A stretch of DNA of 64,000 bases from Betaproteobacteria bacterium (GCA_009781175.1 WQYQ01000009.1:52102-116101); one strand, 5' to 3'. Shown: positions 8,693 through 19,008, counted from the stretch's first letter. Numbers and translations: made by a program. The notes: generated by a model not told the origin, from the sequence alone.

Positions 8693-9187
8693 ATGATTAA
8701 GCTGCACACCAACAAGGGCATCATTACGCTTGAACTCGATGCCGACAAGGCGCCGGAGACCGTAAAAAACTTTATTGAATACGCGCAGGCCGGCCATTAC
8801 GACGGCACGATTTTTCATCGCGTGATTAAAGATTTCATGATCCAAGGCGGCGGCATGACTTCGGACCTGTCGCAAAAACCGACACGCGAGCCGATTCAAA
8901 ACGAAGCCGCGAATGGGCTCAAAAACGATCGCGGCACGATCGCGATGGCTCGCACGCAAGCGCCGCATTCGGCAACCGCGCAGTTTTTCATCAATGTCAC
9001 GAATAACGATTTCCTCAATTACCGCTCGCCCGACATGAATGGCTTCGGCTATTGCGTATTCGGACAAGTCGTTGACGGCATGGATGTCGTCGACACGATC
9101 CGCAGCGTAAAAACCGGGCGCCGCAGCTTCTATGAAGACGTTCCGGCCGAAGACATCGTCATCGAGCGCGTTGAAATCATCGAGTAA
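8693..9187 (+). CDS. ppiB: Cytoplasmic peptidyl-prolyl cis-trans isomerase B
   Basis: 164 residues with no signal peptide; a cyclophilin domain throughout ([14 protein letters not shown] and [20 protein letters not shown]). It is the cytoplasmic partner of the preceding periplasmic cyclophilin and the pair appears to be a tandem duplication. The ATG at 8693 is preferred over the in-frame ATG at 8639, which lies inside the upstream gene and would add 18 unrelated residues; AGGA precedes it. Confidence 0.93.
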   Translation: MIKLHTNKGIITLELDADKAPETVKNFIEYAQAGHYDGTIFHRVIKDFMIQGGGMTSDLSQKPTREPIQNEAANGLKNDRGTIAMARTQAPHSATAQFFINVTNNDFLNYRSPDMNGFGYCVFGQVVDGMDVVDTIRSVKTGRRSFYEDVPAEDIVIERVEIIE

Positions 9188-9205
9188 GCGCACCGAACGC
9201 TGGCA

Positions 9206-9925
9206 ATGATTCACTTCATATCCGATTTGCATCTGTCGCCGCAGCGGCCTGAAACCAGCGCCGCTTTCGCACGCTATATCTCCGGCCTCGCGCTCGCTTG
9301 CGAATCGATCTATATCCTCGGCGACTTGTTCGACGCTTGGCCCGGCGATGATTTCCTCGCCGAGCCAGCCGCCCGGACATTCGCCGATGGATTCGCGAAG
9401 CTCGCCGCCTCGGGAGTCCGGCTTTATTTCATGCCGGGGAATCGCGACTTTCTGATTGGAGAGGATTTCGCGCACCGGACCTCGATCAATCTGCTCAGCG
9501 AACCGCAGCGCATCGAACTCGGCGGAAAGCCTTATCTGCTCATGCATGGCGACTCGCTGTGTACCGACGATGTCGAATATCAGCGTTTCCGGGCGATGGT
9601 CCGCACCCCTCAATGGCGCGCGGCGATTCTGGCTAAACCGCTCGCGGAACGGCTCGCGATGGCGGCCGAAATTCGCATGCAGAGCGAACAATCGAAACAG
9701 GAAAAAAGCAGCGAAATCATGGACGTGAATGCAGATGCCGTGGCGGAAACATTACGCTCAGCCGGTTATCCGAACCTGATTCACGGCCATACCCACCGCC
9801 CCGCTCATCATTCGCTCGATATCGATGGCCATATCTGCGAACGCTGGGTGCTGCATGATTGGCACGCCCGCCCGGAATGGCTGGAATGGACTCCAAGCGA
9901 TGGACTGCGTTTCCAAAGCTTATGA
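9206..9925 (+). CDS. lpxH: UDP-2,3-diacylglucosamine diphosphatase LpxH
   Basis: 239 residues of the calcineurin-like metallophosphoesterase fold. LpxH cleaves UDP-2,3-diacylglucosamine to lipid X in lipid A synthesis at the inner face of the membrane. All metal-binding blocks are visible: FISDLHLSPQRP, GDLFDAWPGDD, GNRDFLIG, MHGDSLCTDD and IHGHTHRPAHH. It starts 18 bp after ppiB, so ppiA-ppiB-lpxH form one transcript that ends at the terminator at 9932-9965. Confidence 0.95.
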   Translation: MIHFISDLHLSPQRPETSAAFARYISGLALACESIYILGDLFDAWPGDDFLAEPAARTFADGFAKLAASGVRLYFMPGNRDFLIGEDFAHRTSINLLSEPQRIELGGKPYLLMHGDSLCTDDVEYQRFRAMVRTPQWRAAILAKPLAERLAMAAEIRMQSEQSKQEKSSEIMDVNADAVAETLRSAGYPNLIHGHTHRPAHHSLDIDGHICERWVLHDWHARPEWLEWTPSDGLRFQSL

Positions 9926-9931
9926 GCAAAT

Positions 9932-9965
9932 AAAAAAACCGGCTTATCAGCCGGTTTTTTTATTT
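9932..9965. terminator. Bidirectional terminator between lpxH and purF
   Basis: AAAAAACCGGCT and AGCCGGTTTTTT around a TATC loop, with A and T runs on both sides, suited to stopping both convergent transcripts. Confidence 0.93.
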
Positions 9966-9985
9966 ATTGGCACTGAATTACATTA

Positions 9986-11530
9986 CTACTCACGAATCCC
10001 CATCAGATTCAAATCCATCTGCCCTGCATCGTTTTCATCTTCTTCATCCTTTTCGGACGCGGATGCTTTTTCACTGCGCACGCGCGAATCCTCGATTCCC
10101 TCAAGGTACTCGGCCGTCACATCCCCTGTGACATAGGAACCATCAAAGCAAGAGGTTTCGAATTGCGTGATAGAAGGGTTCAAACACCCGACCGCGGCTT
10201 TAAGGTCTTCAAGCCGCTGATAAATCAAGGCGTCCGCGCCAATTTCATTCGCGATCTGCTCTTCCGAGCGGTCCGAGGCAATCAATTCGGCACGCGTCGG
10301 CATATCGATACCATACACATTTGCAAAACGCACCGGCGGTGCCGCGGAGGCCATGAAAACCCGTGTCGCGCCAGCTTCACGCGCCATCATGATGATTTCC
10401 CGGCTCGTCGTGCCACGCACGATCGAGTCGTCTACAAGCAATACATTTTTGCCGGCGAACTCTTGATGAATCGCATTGAGCTTTTGGCGCACCGATTTTT
10501 TCCGCACGGCCTGCCCCGGCATGATGAAGGTACGCCCGATATAGCGGTTCTTCACAAAGCCTTCGCGGTAAGGAATGTCGAGGCGATTCGCAAGCTCCAT
10601 CGCGGCCGGACGGCTGGAATCCGGAATGGGAATGACGACATCGATCTTCAGCTCGGCATGCTCGCGCAAGATTTGCTCGGCCAGAAATTCACCCATCTTG
10701 ACACGGCTTTCATAAACCGAAATACCGTCGATCAGAGAATCCGGGCGTGCCAGATAAACATACTCGAACATGCAAGGCGCGTGGGGACGGCCGGGCGCGC
10801 AAACACGGCTTTTGAGATTGCCTTGAATATCGACGAGCACCGCTTCGCCGGGCGCGATATCTCGCATCAATTTGAAGCCCAGCACATCGATTGCAACGCT
10901 TTCGGAAGCGATGAGATATTCGGCGCCACCCATTGCATCATTGCGGCCGATCACCAAAGGCCGGATTCCGTGCGGATCGCGGAAGGCCAGCAAGCCATAA
11001 CCGGCAATCATGACCACGGCAGCGTAAGCGCCTTTTATGCGCCGCTGCACACCCGCAACGGCCTTGAAAATCGCTTCGGCATCAAGCTTTGGGCCCACGG
11101 CATGGGCCTGCAATTCATGCGCGAGCACATTGAGCAGAACCTCGGAATCGGAATTGGTGTTGATATGCCGCAGATCAGCGAGGTACATCTCGCGTTTAAG
11201 TTCGTCGGAATTCGTGAGATTACCGTTGTGCGCCAACATCAGGCCGAATGGCGAATTCACGTAAAACGGCTGAGCTTCGGCAGAGTTATACGCCGAGCCC
11301 GCCGTCGGATAACGGCAATGCCCGATACCCCAGTTACCTTCAAGGTTGCGCATATTGCGGGTTCGAAAAACATCCCGTACCAACCCTTGCCCTTTATGCA
11401 TATGGAACTTACCGGCCTGGGCGGTGGCGATGCCTGCGGCATCTTGCCCACGATGTTGCAATACCTGCAGTCCATCATACAAAAGCTGGTTAACGGGAGT
11501 GGTCGCGACCACACCTAGAATCCCGCACAT
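9986..11530 (-). CDS. purF: Amidophosphoribosyltransferase
   Basis: 514 residues. PurF makes 5-phosphoribosylamine from PRPP and glutamine, the first committed step of purine synthesis. The N-terminus MCGILGVVATT exposes the catalytic Cys after Met removal; YPTAGSAYNSAEAQPF belongs to the glutaminase domain and VLLVDDSIVRGTTS near residue 370 is the PRPP-binding loop. It lies 10 bp after cvpA at the 3' end of a long minus-strand run, the common cvpA-purF arrangement. Confidence 0.97.
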   Translation of the reverse strand: MCGILGVVATTPVNQLLYDGLQVLQHRGQDAAGIATAQAGKFHMHKGQGLVRDVFRTRNMRNLEGNWGIGHCRYPTAGSAYNSAEAQPFYVNSPFGLMLAHNGNLTNSDELKREMYLADLRHINTNSDSEVLLNVLAHELQAHAVGPKLDAEAIFKAVAGVQRRIKGAYAAVVMIAGYGLLAFRDPHGIRPLVIGRNDAMGGAEYLIASESVAIDVLGFKLMRDIAPGEAVLVDIQGNLKSRVCAPGRPHAPCMFEYVYLARPDSLIDGISVYESRVKMGEFLAEQILREHAELKIDVVIPIPDSSRPAAMELANRLDIPYREGFVKNRYIGRTFIMPGQAVRKKSVRQKLNAIHQEFAGKNVLLVDDSIVRGTTSREIIMMAREAGATRVFMASAAPPVRFANVYGIDMPTRAELIASDRSEEQIANEIGADALIYQRLEDLKAAVGCLNPSITQFETSCFDGSYVTGDVTAEYLEGIEDSRVRSEKASASEKDEEDENDAGQMDLNLMGIRE

Positions 11531-11540
11531 TGTGCTTCAC

Positions 11541-12032
11541 CTATCGATAATGAATTCGTTTTGCAATCCGTTCCGGCATCCAGGGTCTGGATGCTAAAAC
11601 AGCCGTTTCCAGCGGCGGAGCAAAGCTCGCGCCTTGCCACCAGGGCTGTTTCGGCATATCCGTGATGCCTCCAGCAGCGACCAGCAGGAAGATGATCAAT
11701 AAGCCACGCGCCAAACCAAATACGGCGCCCAGGGTTCTATCCGCAAGCCCCAATCCAATTGCGTGCAACAGCTCTCTCAACAATAGCCGCAGCAATCCGA
11801 AAAGAAGGAGGGTCAAAACAAAAACCGCCACAAACGCGCCACCTTGCTGCAATAACGGTTCGGCCACGAAGCGACTGAAGAAAGGAACAACGAAAGCAGT
11901 AAAGTGCCGCGCGGCCAGGAAAGCTGAAACCCAGGCGAACAGCGCCAAAACCTCGCTGACCAAGCCTCGCCATGCACCAAGTAAGAGCGAGACGAACAAA
12001 ATCGCCAGGACGACATAATCGAATACAGCCAT
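11541..12032 (-). CDS. cvpA: CvpA family membrane protein
   Basis: 163 residues with four hydrophobic segments, beginning FDYVVLAILFVSLLLGAWRG and including the family pattern ALFAWVSAFLAARHF. CvpA is an inner-membrane protein linked to colicin V export and envelope stress; the biochemical role is unclear. It starts 3 bp after the SPOR gene and precedes purF. Confidence 0.93.
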   Translation of the reverse strand: MAVFDYVVLAILFVSLLLGAWRGLVSEVLALFAWVSAFLAARHFTAFVVPFFSRFVAEPLLQQGGAFVAVFVLTLLLFGLLRLLLRELLHAIGLGLADRTLGAVFGLARGLLIIFLLVAAGGITDMPKQPWWQGASFAPPLETAVLASRPWMPERIAKRIHYR

Positions 12033-12035
12033 GAA

Positions 12036-12752
12036 TCAAGAGCGCGGTTGAATGACGGCTGAAAGCCCCGCTTTACGAAGTTTTGAAGCGGCCTGCTCCG
12101 CCGCCTCGCGCGATTCGAAGGGACCAGCCTTGACACGCGTTTTATCGCCGCCAACGGTCTCGACAAACGAATTGAACCCTGCCGCTTTAGCTTCCGCCAA
12201 AACCGATTTGGCATTCGAGGCGTCTTTGAATACACCCAACTGAATCACATAACTGGAACTTCCCAGGGGCTTGCCCTCAAGCAGTGCCGCCGCACGGGCA
12301 GCATCGTCATGCCGGTTATCTGGTTTAGGTACCGGCTTGGGCTCGGGATGAGCTTCCGGCTTCTGTTCCGGTTTTGCTTGAGCGGTTTGAGTGTCCGGTT
12401 TCTTGACCGGCTTTGATTGATCCGGCTTGGGCCTGGCTTCTTCGCTGGGAATAGGCGCTGCGCTTGGAATATTGGCGGAAATGTTTGCGGAGCCCTGCGG
12501 CAAACTTGCCTCCGCCTCCGGATCGATGATCGGCTTAGAGCTAGCTGGCTCCTGGCTTTGAATCGGACGCGCCGCGTAATTGGAACCTTCCTGGCTCGGA
12601 ATCCGAATTTGAATTTCAGAATCGGCTTGCTTCGGCTCGCGATCCATTACCATCGGCAAGATAACCGCGGCTAGCAGTGCGAGCGCCATGGCCCCCACCA
12701 GACGCCGGCGAGCACGTTTTTTCAGATCGAGTTGGGTATCGGTGTCGGCCAT
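12036..12752 (-). CDS. SPOR domain-containing membrane protein (DedD-like)
   Basis: 238 residues: a basic N-terminus (LKKRARRR), one membrane segment at about residues 17-36, a Pro/Lys/Glu-rich periplasmic spacer (roughly 60-150), and a C-terminal SPOR domain (about 163-236; SSYVIQLGVFKDASNAKSV and TRVKAGPFESREAAEQ). SPOR domains bind denuded septal peptidoglycan, so a division-site role like E. coli DedD is likely. Gene order folC-SPOR-cvpA-purF matches the dedD neighbourhood in other proteobacteria. Confidence 0.88.
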   Translation of the reverse strand: MADTDTQLDLKKRARRRLVGAMALALLAAVILPMVMDREPKQADSEIQIRIPSQEGSNYAARPIQSQEPASSKPIIDPEAEASLPQGSANISANIPSAAPIPSEEARPKPDQSKPVKKPDTQTAQAKPEQKPEAHPEPKPVPKPDNRHDDAARAAALLEGKPLGSSSYVIQLGVFKDASNAKSVLAEAKAAGFNSFVETVGGDKTRVKAGPFESREAAEQAASKLRKAGLSAVIQPRS

Positions 12753-12776
12753 ACAAACACGGGCTGATGCGAGATT

Positions 12777-14042
12777 TCAGGAGTGTACAACGGCGAGCAC
12801 ATCCGCCACGGTCAGAAAAGATCCGAAGATAATGATTCTATCATCGTCTTCCGCCCGTTCTCGTGCCGCGGCGAAACCGAGCCGCGGCGTTTCTGCAACG
12901 GAGATGTCGCCTTGCACGCCAATTTCGCGCAAATGCCGCGCCATGTCCTCGCCGGAGATACCGCGCGGCCCAGCCAGTCCAACCGCGATCCAATGGTCGA
13001 TCCGCTTCTCGATCAAACGCACCGCGGCATCGATATCCTTATCGCCAAGCATGCCTATGACCGCATACGTTTCGGGCGCATAGGCCATATTCGAGATGTT
13101 TTCCGCCAACACGCCAATCGCTTGCGGGTTGTGCGCAACATCGAGCACAACGGTTGGCCGGCCAGGCAGGATCTGGAAACGTCCGGGCAAGTCGAGCTTG
13201 AGCAAGCCTTCGCGCACGGCTTGCATCGTGACCGGCAAACGCTCTGCGATCGATTCCAGCGCTGCGAGTGCGCCTGAAGCGTTGAGCAACTGGTTCGCGC
13301 CACGCAGAGCCGGGTACGCAAGGCCACTTCGCCGCTGCGTCCTGCCCCACCAATTCCATTGCTGCCGATCGCCGGAAAAACCGAAATCGCGCCCGATCAG
13401 ACGCAAATCCGCGCCTATTTGGGCGGCATGCTGAAGCAAGGATTGCGGCGCTTGTGGATCAGCGCAGATCGCGGGCCGTCCGGCGCGGAAAATCCCGGCT
13501 TTTTCGAAGCCGATTTTCTCTCGTGTGTCGCCAAGAAACTCCATGTGATCAAGCGCGATGCCCGTCACCACGGTGCAATCGGGCTCGCAGATATTGACGG
13601 CATCGAGCCGGCCGCCGAGGCCGACTTCGAGAATGATCGCATCGAGCTTCGCGTCGGCAAAAATACACAGCGCGGCCAAGGTGCCAAACTCAAAATAAGT
13701 CAGCGGGACTGCTCCGCGTGCTGCCTCAACGCGCGCAAAAGCGTTTGCGAGCACCTCGTCAGCGACTTCGACGCCCGCAATGCGCACGCGTTCGTTGTAA
13801 CGCAGCAGATGCGGTGAAGTGTAAAGCCCGGTGCGATAGCCCGCGCAGCCGAGAATCGACTCCAGCATGGCGCAGGTCGAGCCTTTGCCGTTTGTCCCGC
13901 CAACGGTGATGATTGGCGCGGAAAAATGCAGGCCAAGCCAATCGCGAACTTGAGCGACTCGATCGAGGCCAAGTTCGATGGGGCGCACATGCTGATGCTC
14001 GATGTAAGCGAGCCATTCAGCCAAAGACTGGGGGGATGCCAC
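12777..14042 (-). CDS. folC: Bifunctional folylpolyglutamate/dihydrofolate synthase
   Basis: 421 residues. FolC adds glutamate to dihydropteroate and to folates. The Mur ligase-like P-loop GGTNGKGSTCAMLES is near residue 49, followed by LDHMEFLGDT and the C-terminal domain with VLDVAHNPQA. The start is a GTG at 14042, giving MASPQSLAEWLAYIEHQHV, the expected N-terminus; the Shine-Dalgarno is weak. It follows accD by 19 bp, a common betaproteobacterial linkage. Confidence 0.94.
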   Translation of the reverse strand: MASPQSLAEWLAYIEHQHVRPIELGLDRVAQVRDWLGLHFSAPIITVGGTNGKGSTCAMLESILGCAGYRTGLYTSPHLLRYNERVRIAGVEVADEVLANAFARVEAARGAVPLTYFEFGTLAALCIFADAKLDAIILEVGLGGRLDAVNICEPDCTVVTGIALDHMEFLGDTREKIGFEKAGIFRAGRPAICADPQAPQSLLQHAAQIGADLRLIGRDFGFSGDRQQWNWWGRTQRRSGLAYPALRGANQLLNASGALAALESIAERLPVTMQAVREGLLKLDLPGRFQILPGRPTVVLDVAHNPQAIGVLAENISNMAYAPETYAVIGMLGDKDIDAAVRLIEKRIDHWIAVGLAGPRGISGEDMARHLREIGVQGDISVAETPRLGFAAARERAEDDDRIIIFGSFLTVADVLAVVHS

Positions 14043-14061
14043 GCGAGGGAAAACCTATTTT

Positions 14062-14925
14062 TTAATTGGGAGCGGCTTGGCGCATCAACAGCGAAAGCAA
14101 CTGCGCCAGGCGGCTGCGCAGCTCGCGCCGGTCGACAATCATATCGATCGCGCCCTTTTCAAGCAGAAATTCGGAACGCTGGAAGCCCTCGGGCAGTTTT
14201 TCGCGCACGGTTTGCTCGATCACGCGCGGGCCAGCGAAACCGATCAATGCGCCCGGTTCGCCAATCACAACATCGCCGACAAAAGCAAAGCTGGCCGAAA
14301 CGCCGCCCATTGTCGGATCGGTAAGAACGGTGATGAACGGCAGCTTGCGTTCCGATAAACGCGTCAGGACCGCCGTCGTCTTCGCCATTTGCATCAGCGA
14401 AAACAAGCCTTCCTGCATCCGAGCGCCGCCCGAAGCGGTAAAGCAGATAAAAGGCAGACCTTGCTCAACCGCCGCGTTGACGCCACGGATGAAACGCTCC
14501 CCCACGACCGAGCCCATCGAACCGCCCATGAAATCGAATTCGAACACGGCGACAACGACGGGAACGTTTTTAATCGCGCCCTGCATGACAACCAAGGCAT
14601 CGGCTTCGGAAGTGTCATCGTTCGCAGCCGACAAACGCTCGGGATAGCGCTTGCTATCGCGGAATTTGAGCGGATCGACGGGCAGCACTTCCGCGCCAAT
14701 TTCGAAGCGGCCGTCTGGATCGAGCAGCAAATCCAAACGCGAACGCGCGCGGACTCGTTTGTGATGACCGCACTTGGGGCAAACATGGTGATTGCCTTCC
14801 AGGTCGGAGCGATACAACACCGCTTCGCAATGTTCGCATTTGCTCCAGAGCCCTTCCGGGATGGATTTGCGCGCAGTGCTATCACGCTTGATTTTGGGCG
14901 GCAGAAGTTTGTTCAACCAGCTCAT
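14062..14925 (-). CDS. accD: Acetyl-CoA carboxylase carboxyltransferase subunit beta
   Basis: 287 residues. AccD with AccA transfers the carboxyl group from biotin to acetyl-CoA to give malonyl-CoA. The N-terminal zinc ribbon ([16 protein letters not shown], then CPKCGHH, residues about 28-56) is intact, followed by the crotonase-like fold with [20 protein letters not shown]. It overlaps trpA by 4 bp (ATGA), implying translational coupling. Confidence 0.97.
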   Translation of the reverse strand: MSWLNKLLPPKIKRDSTARKSIPEGLWSKCEHCEAVLYRSDLEGNHHVCPKCGHHKRVRARSRLDLLLDPDGRFEIGAEVLPVDPLKFRDSKRYPERLSAANDDTSEADALVVMQGAIKNVPVVVAVFEFDFMGGSMGSVVGERFIRGVNAAVEQGLPFICFTASGGARMQEGLFSLMQMAKTTAVLTRLSERKLPFITVLTDPTMGGVSASFAFVGDVVIGEPGALIGFAGPRVIEQTVREKLPEGFQRSEFLLEKGAIDMIVDRRELRSRLAQLLSLLMRQAAPN

Positions 14926-15740
14926 CGTGCGGCCTCCACCACAGTCTCATCGAGTGCATAACGAATCCCCTTCAGGAAGCTGCACACCTTTTCGGCGACT
15001 TCTTGACGGGAAGAGTTTTCGATTTCCTCTATGACACGGCTACCGATGACAACCGCATCCGCAACAGCGCCAATTGCGCGCGCCGAAGCCGCATCACGGA
15101 TGCCAAAACCCACGCCCACGGGCATTCGAAGTTTTTCCTGCAAAGTGGGAATACGGCTTACGACATCGGCGACATTTAAGTGAGCCGCGCCTGTAACGCC
15201 TGTTAAGGAAACATAGTAGGCATAGCCTCGCCCGATTTTGGCGACGCTGTCGATGCGCGCATCGGTCGAGGTCGGCGCAAGCAGAAAAATCGGGTCCATG
15301 CCGGCCGCTTTAATCTGTGCGGCAAAATCTTCGCATTCCTCGGGCGGATAATCGACAACCAATACACCATCAACTCCCGCTGCAGCCGCCATCTTGACGA
15401 AACTTTCCGCACCGAGCGCTTCGATCGGATTGGCATAGCCCATCAGGACGACAGGCGTGCGCTCGTTCTCTTCACGGAATTCGCTGACAATCTGCAAAAC
15501 CATGCGCAAAGACATGCCATGTTTGAGCGCGCGTTCCGCGGCGCGCTGAATCGTCGGGCCGTCCGCCATCGGATCGGAGAACGGCACGCCGAGTTCGATG
15601 ATATCCGCTCCGCCATCGACCAACGCCCGCATCAAGGGCAGCGTCAGCGAGGGTTCCGGATCTCCGGCTGCAATATAGGGAATCAGCGCCGTTCTGCGTT
15701 CGCCCCTGAGTCGTTCAAAGACCGTTTGGATTCGTGTCAT
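14922..15740 (-). CDS. trpA: Tryptophan synthase alpha subunit
   Basis: 272 residues of a TIM barrel that cleaves indole-3-glycerol phosphate to indole. The catalytic Glu and Asp sit in [17 protein letters not shown] (about residues 47-63). Phosphate-binding glycines are in [16 protein letters not shown]. It follows trpB by 36 bp and overlaps accD by 4 bp. Confidence 0.97.
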   Translation of the reverse strand: MTRIQTVFERLRGERRTALIPYIAAGDPEPSLTLPLMRALVDGGADIIELGVPFSDPMADGPTIQRAAERALKHGMSLRMVLQIVSEFREENERTPVVLMGYANPIEALGAESFVKMAAAAGVDGVLVVDYPPEECEDFAAQIKAAGMDPIFLLAPTSTDARIDSVAKIGRGYAYYVSLTGVTGAAHLNVADVVSRIPTLQEKLRMPVGVGFGIRDAASARAIGAVADAVVIGSRVIEEIENSSRQEVAEKVCSFLKGIRYALDETVVEAAR

Positions 15741-15776
15741 GAGTTTTACTTAACGCTTTAAAGCGATGGGTTCCAT

Positions 15777-16988
15777 TCAAAGCTGAATGCCACTTTTCTC
15801 CGCCACCGTATGCATATCCTTGTCGCCTCGGCCGGAAAGATTGACCAACAACAGCCGATCCGCCGGTAAGGTCGGCGCGAGCTTCATTGCATAGGCCAGC
15901 GCGTGCGAGGACTCCAGCGCCGGAATGATGCCTTCGGTCTTGCACAGCGTATGGAAAGCCTGGAGCGCTTCCACGTCGGAGATCCCGACATACTCGGCGC
16001 GCCGGCTGTCTTTGAGCCAGGCATGCTCCGGGCCGACACCCGGGTAATCGAGCCCTGCCGATACCGAATGCGTGTCGATAATTTGGCCGTTTTCGTCCTG
16101 CAACAGGTAAGTCCGGTTGCCGTGTAAAACGCCGGGTTTGCCAAGCAGCAGCGAAGCGGCATGCCGCCCCGTTTCGATTCCCTCGCCTGCCGCTTCGACG
16201 CCGACGAGTTTGACCGCGCTATTCGGGATATACGAATGGAAAATCCCCATCGCGTTGGAGCCGCCGCCAACACAGGCAATCACCACATCCGGCTGGCGTC
16301 CATAACCTTCTTCCATTTGCTCAATCGCTTCACGCCCGATGACCGACTGAAAATCACGCACCATCATCGGATAGGGATGCGGGCCCGCGACGGTTCCAAT
16401 GATGTAGAAGGTATCCGCAACACGCGTGACCCAATCGCGCATCGCTTCGTTGAGCGCGTCCTTGAGCGTTTTCGAGCCCGAATCTACCGGCACGACCGTC
16501 GCGCCGAGCAGCTTCATCCGATAGACGTTGGCCGCCTGGCGTTTAACGTCTTCGGAGCCCATATAAACAACACATTCCATCCCATACCGCGCCGCGACGG
16601 TCGCCGTCGCGACACCGTGCTGCCCCGCGCCGGTCTCCGCGATAACGCGCGGCTTGCCCATGCGCCGCGCCAGCAAAGCCTGACCAATACAGTTGTTAAC
16701 CTTGTGAGCGCCGGTATGGTTGAGATCCTCGCGCTTGAGCAAGATCTGAGCGCCGCCGAGTTCCTGCGATAAGCGGCGCGCATGGTAGATCGGGCTGGGA
16801 CGGCCGACGTAGTGTTTCAGCTCATAATCGAATTCGGCCAAAAACGCGGGATCTTGCTGCGCGTGCTGATACGCCGCGCGTAATTCGTCGAGCGCCGGAA
16901 TCAGCGTTTCGGCAACGAACATTCCGCCATAAGGACCGAAGTGCCCCCTGGCATCGGGTAAGTTGTAGGGGGTATCAGACATCTGCAT
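15777..16988 (-). CDS. trpB: Tryptophan synthase beta subunit
   Basis: 403 residues. TrpB condenses indole with serine using PLP; the PLP lysine is in [18 protein letters not shown] and the phosphate cradle in [13 protein letters not shown]. The ATG at 16988 has GGAG six bases upstream and is preferred over the ATG two codons later (16982). The start lies inside the 3' end of trpF (14-bp overlap), so trpF, trpB and trpA are probably translationally linked. No trp leader peptide is visible. Confidence 0.96.
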   Translation of the reverse strand: MQMSDTPYNLPDARGHFGPYGGMFVAETLIPALDELRAAYQHAQQDPAFLAEFDYELKHYVGRPSPIYHARRLSQELGGAQILLKREDLNHTGAHKVNNCIGQALLARRMGKPRVIAETGAGQHGVATATVAARYGMECVVYMGSEDVKRQAANVYRMKLLGATVVPVDSGSKTLKDALNEAMRDWVTRVADTFYIIGTVAGPHPYPMMVRDFQSVIGREAIEQMEEGYGRQPDVVIACVGGGSNAMGIFHSYIPNSAVKLVGVEAAGEGIETGRHAASLLLGKPGVLHGNRTYLLQDENGQIIDTHSVSAGLDYPGVGPEHAWLKDSRRAEYVGISDVEALQAFHTLCKTEGIIPALESSHALAYAMKLAPTLPADRLLLVNLSGRGDKDMHTVAEKSGIQL

Positions 16989-17598
16989 TGCGTACTCCAG
17001 CCATGAATCGGGCGATCCGCTCAGGATCCTTGATACCCCGCGCAATCTCTACACCACTGCTCACATCAACCGCCCACGGTTTCACCCTGCGAACCGCCGC
17101 CTCGACATTTTCGACCGACAAGCCGCCCGAAAGAACAATCGGCTTATCAAGCGTCGAGGGTATGAGAGACCAGTCGAAAGTTTTTCCGCCGCCGCCATAG
17201 CCCTCAACGAAAGCATCCAGCAAAAGTGCCTGAGCAGAGGAAAAGCTAATTTGCGATTCTAGCAGATTGACCCCTGCACGCATTCTGATTGCCTTGAGGT
17301 AGGGACGGCCAAAGCTTGCACAGAAACTTGCGTTTTCATCGCCATGAAATTGCAGCAGTTGGATCGGCAAACGCGCCAGAGTCTGCTCAACTTCAGCAGG
17401 CGCCGGATTGACGAATAAACCCACTATCGTTACGAACGGCGGCACGCGCCGACATAGCCGCTCAGCCAAATCGAAATCGATAAAACGCGGACTCGGCGGA
17501 TAGAAGACCAAGCCCAAAGCATCGGCTCCGGCTTCAACGGCGGCATCGACATCCTGCTCCCGGGTCAGGCCGCAGATTTTTACGCGTGTACGGTTCAA
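16975..17598 (-). CDS. trpF: Phosphoribosylanthranilate isomerase
   Basis: 207 residues. TrpF isomerises phosphoribosylanthranilate in tryptophan synthesis. [15 protein letters not shown] at the N-terminus, LQFHGDE mid-protein and [10 protein letters not shown] near the end are family signatures. No ATG lies near the conserved N-terminus; the TTG at 17598 gives [12 protein letters not shown] and overlaps the truA stop as TTGA. The longer in-frame ATG start at 17754 would place 50 unrelated residues over truA. The enzyme is certain; the start codon is an inference. Confidence 0.94.
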   Translation of the reverse strand: MNRTRVKICGLTREQDVDAAVEAGADALGLVFYPPSPRFIDFDLAERLCRRVPPFVTIVGLFVNPAPAEVEQTLARLPIQLLQFHGDENASFCASFGRPYLKAIRMRAGVNLLESQISFSSAQALLLDAFVEGYGGGGKTFDWSLIPSTLDKPIVLSGGLSVENVEAAVRRVKPWAVDVSSGVEIARGIKDPERIARFMAGVRNADV

Positions 17599-18392
17599 GG
17601 TAAAAACGTCTCCATCGCTGCGGCGCGAATCATCCCGCCATTTGGCAAGCCCAATCCATCCGGGTATTCGATCATCGACAGATAAAGCCCATCCGGCGGG
17701 AACGTCGGCGCAGCCAATTTCCGATCGCGCAGCGCAAGCAATTCGCCGATCCACTCGGGAGGCCGGCTGCCTTTGCCGATCGCAACCAAAGCGCCAAGCA
17801 TATTGCGCACCATATGATGCAAAAAGGCATTCGCCTCGAATTCAAAGGTAATCAATTCTCCGACCCGGGTCACCGATGCAGAGGTCAAGGTTTTCACCGG
17901 CGAAGCAGCCTGGCACGCGGCGGCGCGAAAACTCGAAAAATCATGCGCGCCAACCAAAGCCTGTGCGGCAAACGCCATTTTCTCCGCATCGAGCGCCCGA
18001 TGGAACCAGCCAATTTTTCCTGCCAACAAGCCCGGCCGTACCGGCCGGTTTAGAAGCAAATAGCGATATCCGCGCGCGCGCGTGCTGAAGCGGGCATGAA
18101 AATCCGGCACGGCCTCAACGGCCCATTTGACCGCAACAGCATCCGGCAAGAGCGCATTGACGCCTCTCACCCATGCGCTGATTGGCCGGTTTACATCGGT
18201 CTCAAAATGCACCACTTGCACCGCGGCATGTACACCCGCATCGGTTCTGCCCGCGCAATGAGTGCGCACAGGCTTAGCTGCAATACAAGTCAGGGCTGTT
18301 TCCAAAACATCTTGAACCGTTCGTTGCTCGCGCTGGCTTTGCCAGCCAGCAAAACGAGAGCCATCGTATTCAAGTCCAAGTGCGATTTTCAT
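17595..18392 (-). CDS. truA: tRNA pseudouridine(38-40) synthase TruA
   Basis: 265 residues. TruA makes pseudouridine at positions 38-40 of many tRNAs. The catalytic Asp is in CAGRTDAGVHA (near residue 54); GLEYDGSRFAGWQ and FLHHMVRNMLGAL are conserved blocks. The ATG at 18392 gives MKIALGLEYDG; the start overlaps the 3' end of the upstream membrane protein gene by 23 bp. The stop overlaps the trpF TTG. Confidence 0.96.
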   Translation of the reverse strand: MKIALGLEYDGSRFAGWQSQREQRTVQDVLETALTCIAAKPVRTHCAGRTDAGVHAAVQVVHFETDVNRPISAWVRGVNALLPDAVAVKWAVEAVPDFHARFSTRARGYRYLLLNRPVRPGLLAGKIGWFHRALDAEKMAFAAQALVGAHDFSSFRAAACQAASPVKTLTSASVTRVGELITFEFEANAFLHHMVRNMLGALVAIGKGSRPPEWIGELLALRDRKLAAPTFPPDGLYLSMIEYPDGLGLPNGGMIRAAAMETFLP

Positions 18393-19008
18393 ACGCCAAA
18401 TAAACCCAAACCAATACCGCAAGCACGATTACGCAGAGGAGGCACCAGTCTCCGGTTTTCCATTTACTCTGCCGCAATACGATGGGAGAAAAACTGGCTT
18501 CATGGGACGGAACAAGCCAATCGCGCCAGTTTCGTACCGCACTGGACTGCAAGCCATCGAGCACCATAACGAGCCGCATCGCCGCGCGTTGTCGATCAAT
18601 GCCGAATAAGACCAAGGGGGACGACATGCTGTAAAGCCCCTCGATCAAGCGCGCCAGAGATAAGCGTTCAAGCAATAAAGCGACGCTCGCCAGCAAGCCA
18701 ATCAGACTCAAAACATGCTGCATCCCCAACAAACAGCCCTCACGACTCAAAGGCAGCCAGGAAGGCAGGAAAGGCCATCGCTCTCCCGATGTAAAAGCGG
18801 CATAAATTGCGAATAAGGCAAAGATCAGAAAACGGCTTCTGCGCAGTAACTGTAGAAATCTGGAACGCGCCAAACCGATCGCGATACTGGACACGATCGC
18901 TGTGACATAAGCCAGATAGACCAGTCCCAATTGTTGCAGTCCGACAGCAAAAAGGGCCCATCCGATTAGGATGAGCCCTGGCTGAGGGGTGTAGCAGCTA
19001 AAACGCAA
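18370..19008 (-). CDS. Polytopic membrane protein, weakly CbiQ/EcfT-like
   Basis: 212 residues with about five hydrophobic segments (ILIGWALFAVGL, LVYLAYVTAIVSSIAIGLA, FLIFALFAIYAAF, SLIGLLASVALLLE and LLCVIVLAVLVWVYL). The cytoplasmic stretch LARLIEGLYSMSSPLVLFG resembles the coupling region of ECF-transporter T components, but no ATPase or S component is nearby, so the assignment is tentative. No ATG is suitably placed; a TTG at 19008, 12 bp after the fimV stop with AAGCGGA upstream, is the likely start. It lies between fimV and truA on the same strand. Confidence 0.6.
   Translation of the reverse strand: MRFSCYTPQPGLILIGWALFAVGLQQLGLVYLAYVTAIVSSIAIGLARSRFLQLLRRSRFLIFALFAIYAAFTSGERWPFLPSWLPLSREGCLLGMQHVLSLIGLLASVALLLERLSLARLIEGLYSMSSPLVLFGIDRQRAAMRLVMVLDGLQSSAVRNWRDWLVPSHEASFSPIVLRQSKWKTGDWCLLCVIVLAVLVWVYLAYENRTWT

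Noticed and set aside
10163..11518. Long open frame on the plus strand opposite purF (also 39248-40978 opposite hscA and 61553-63082 opposite cstA)
   Set aside because: Antisense frames kept open by G+C-rich codon use; no ribosome-binding site, no recognisable domain, and the opposite gene is certain.
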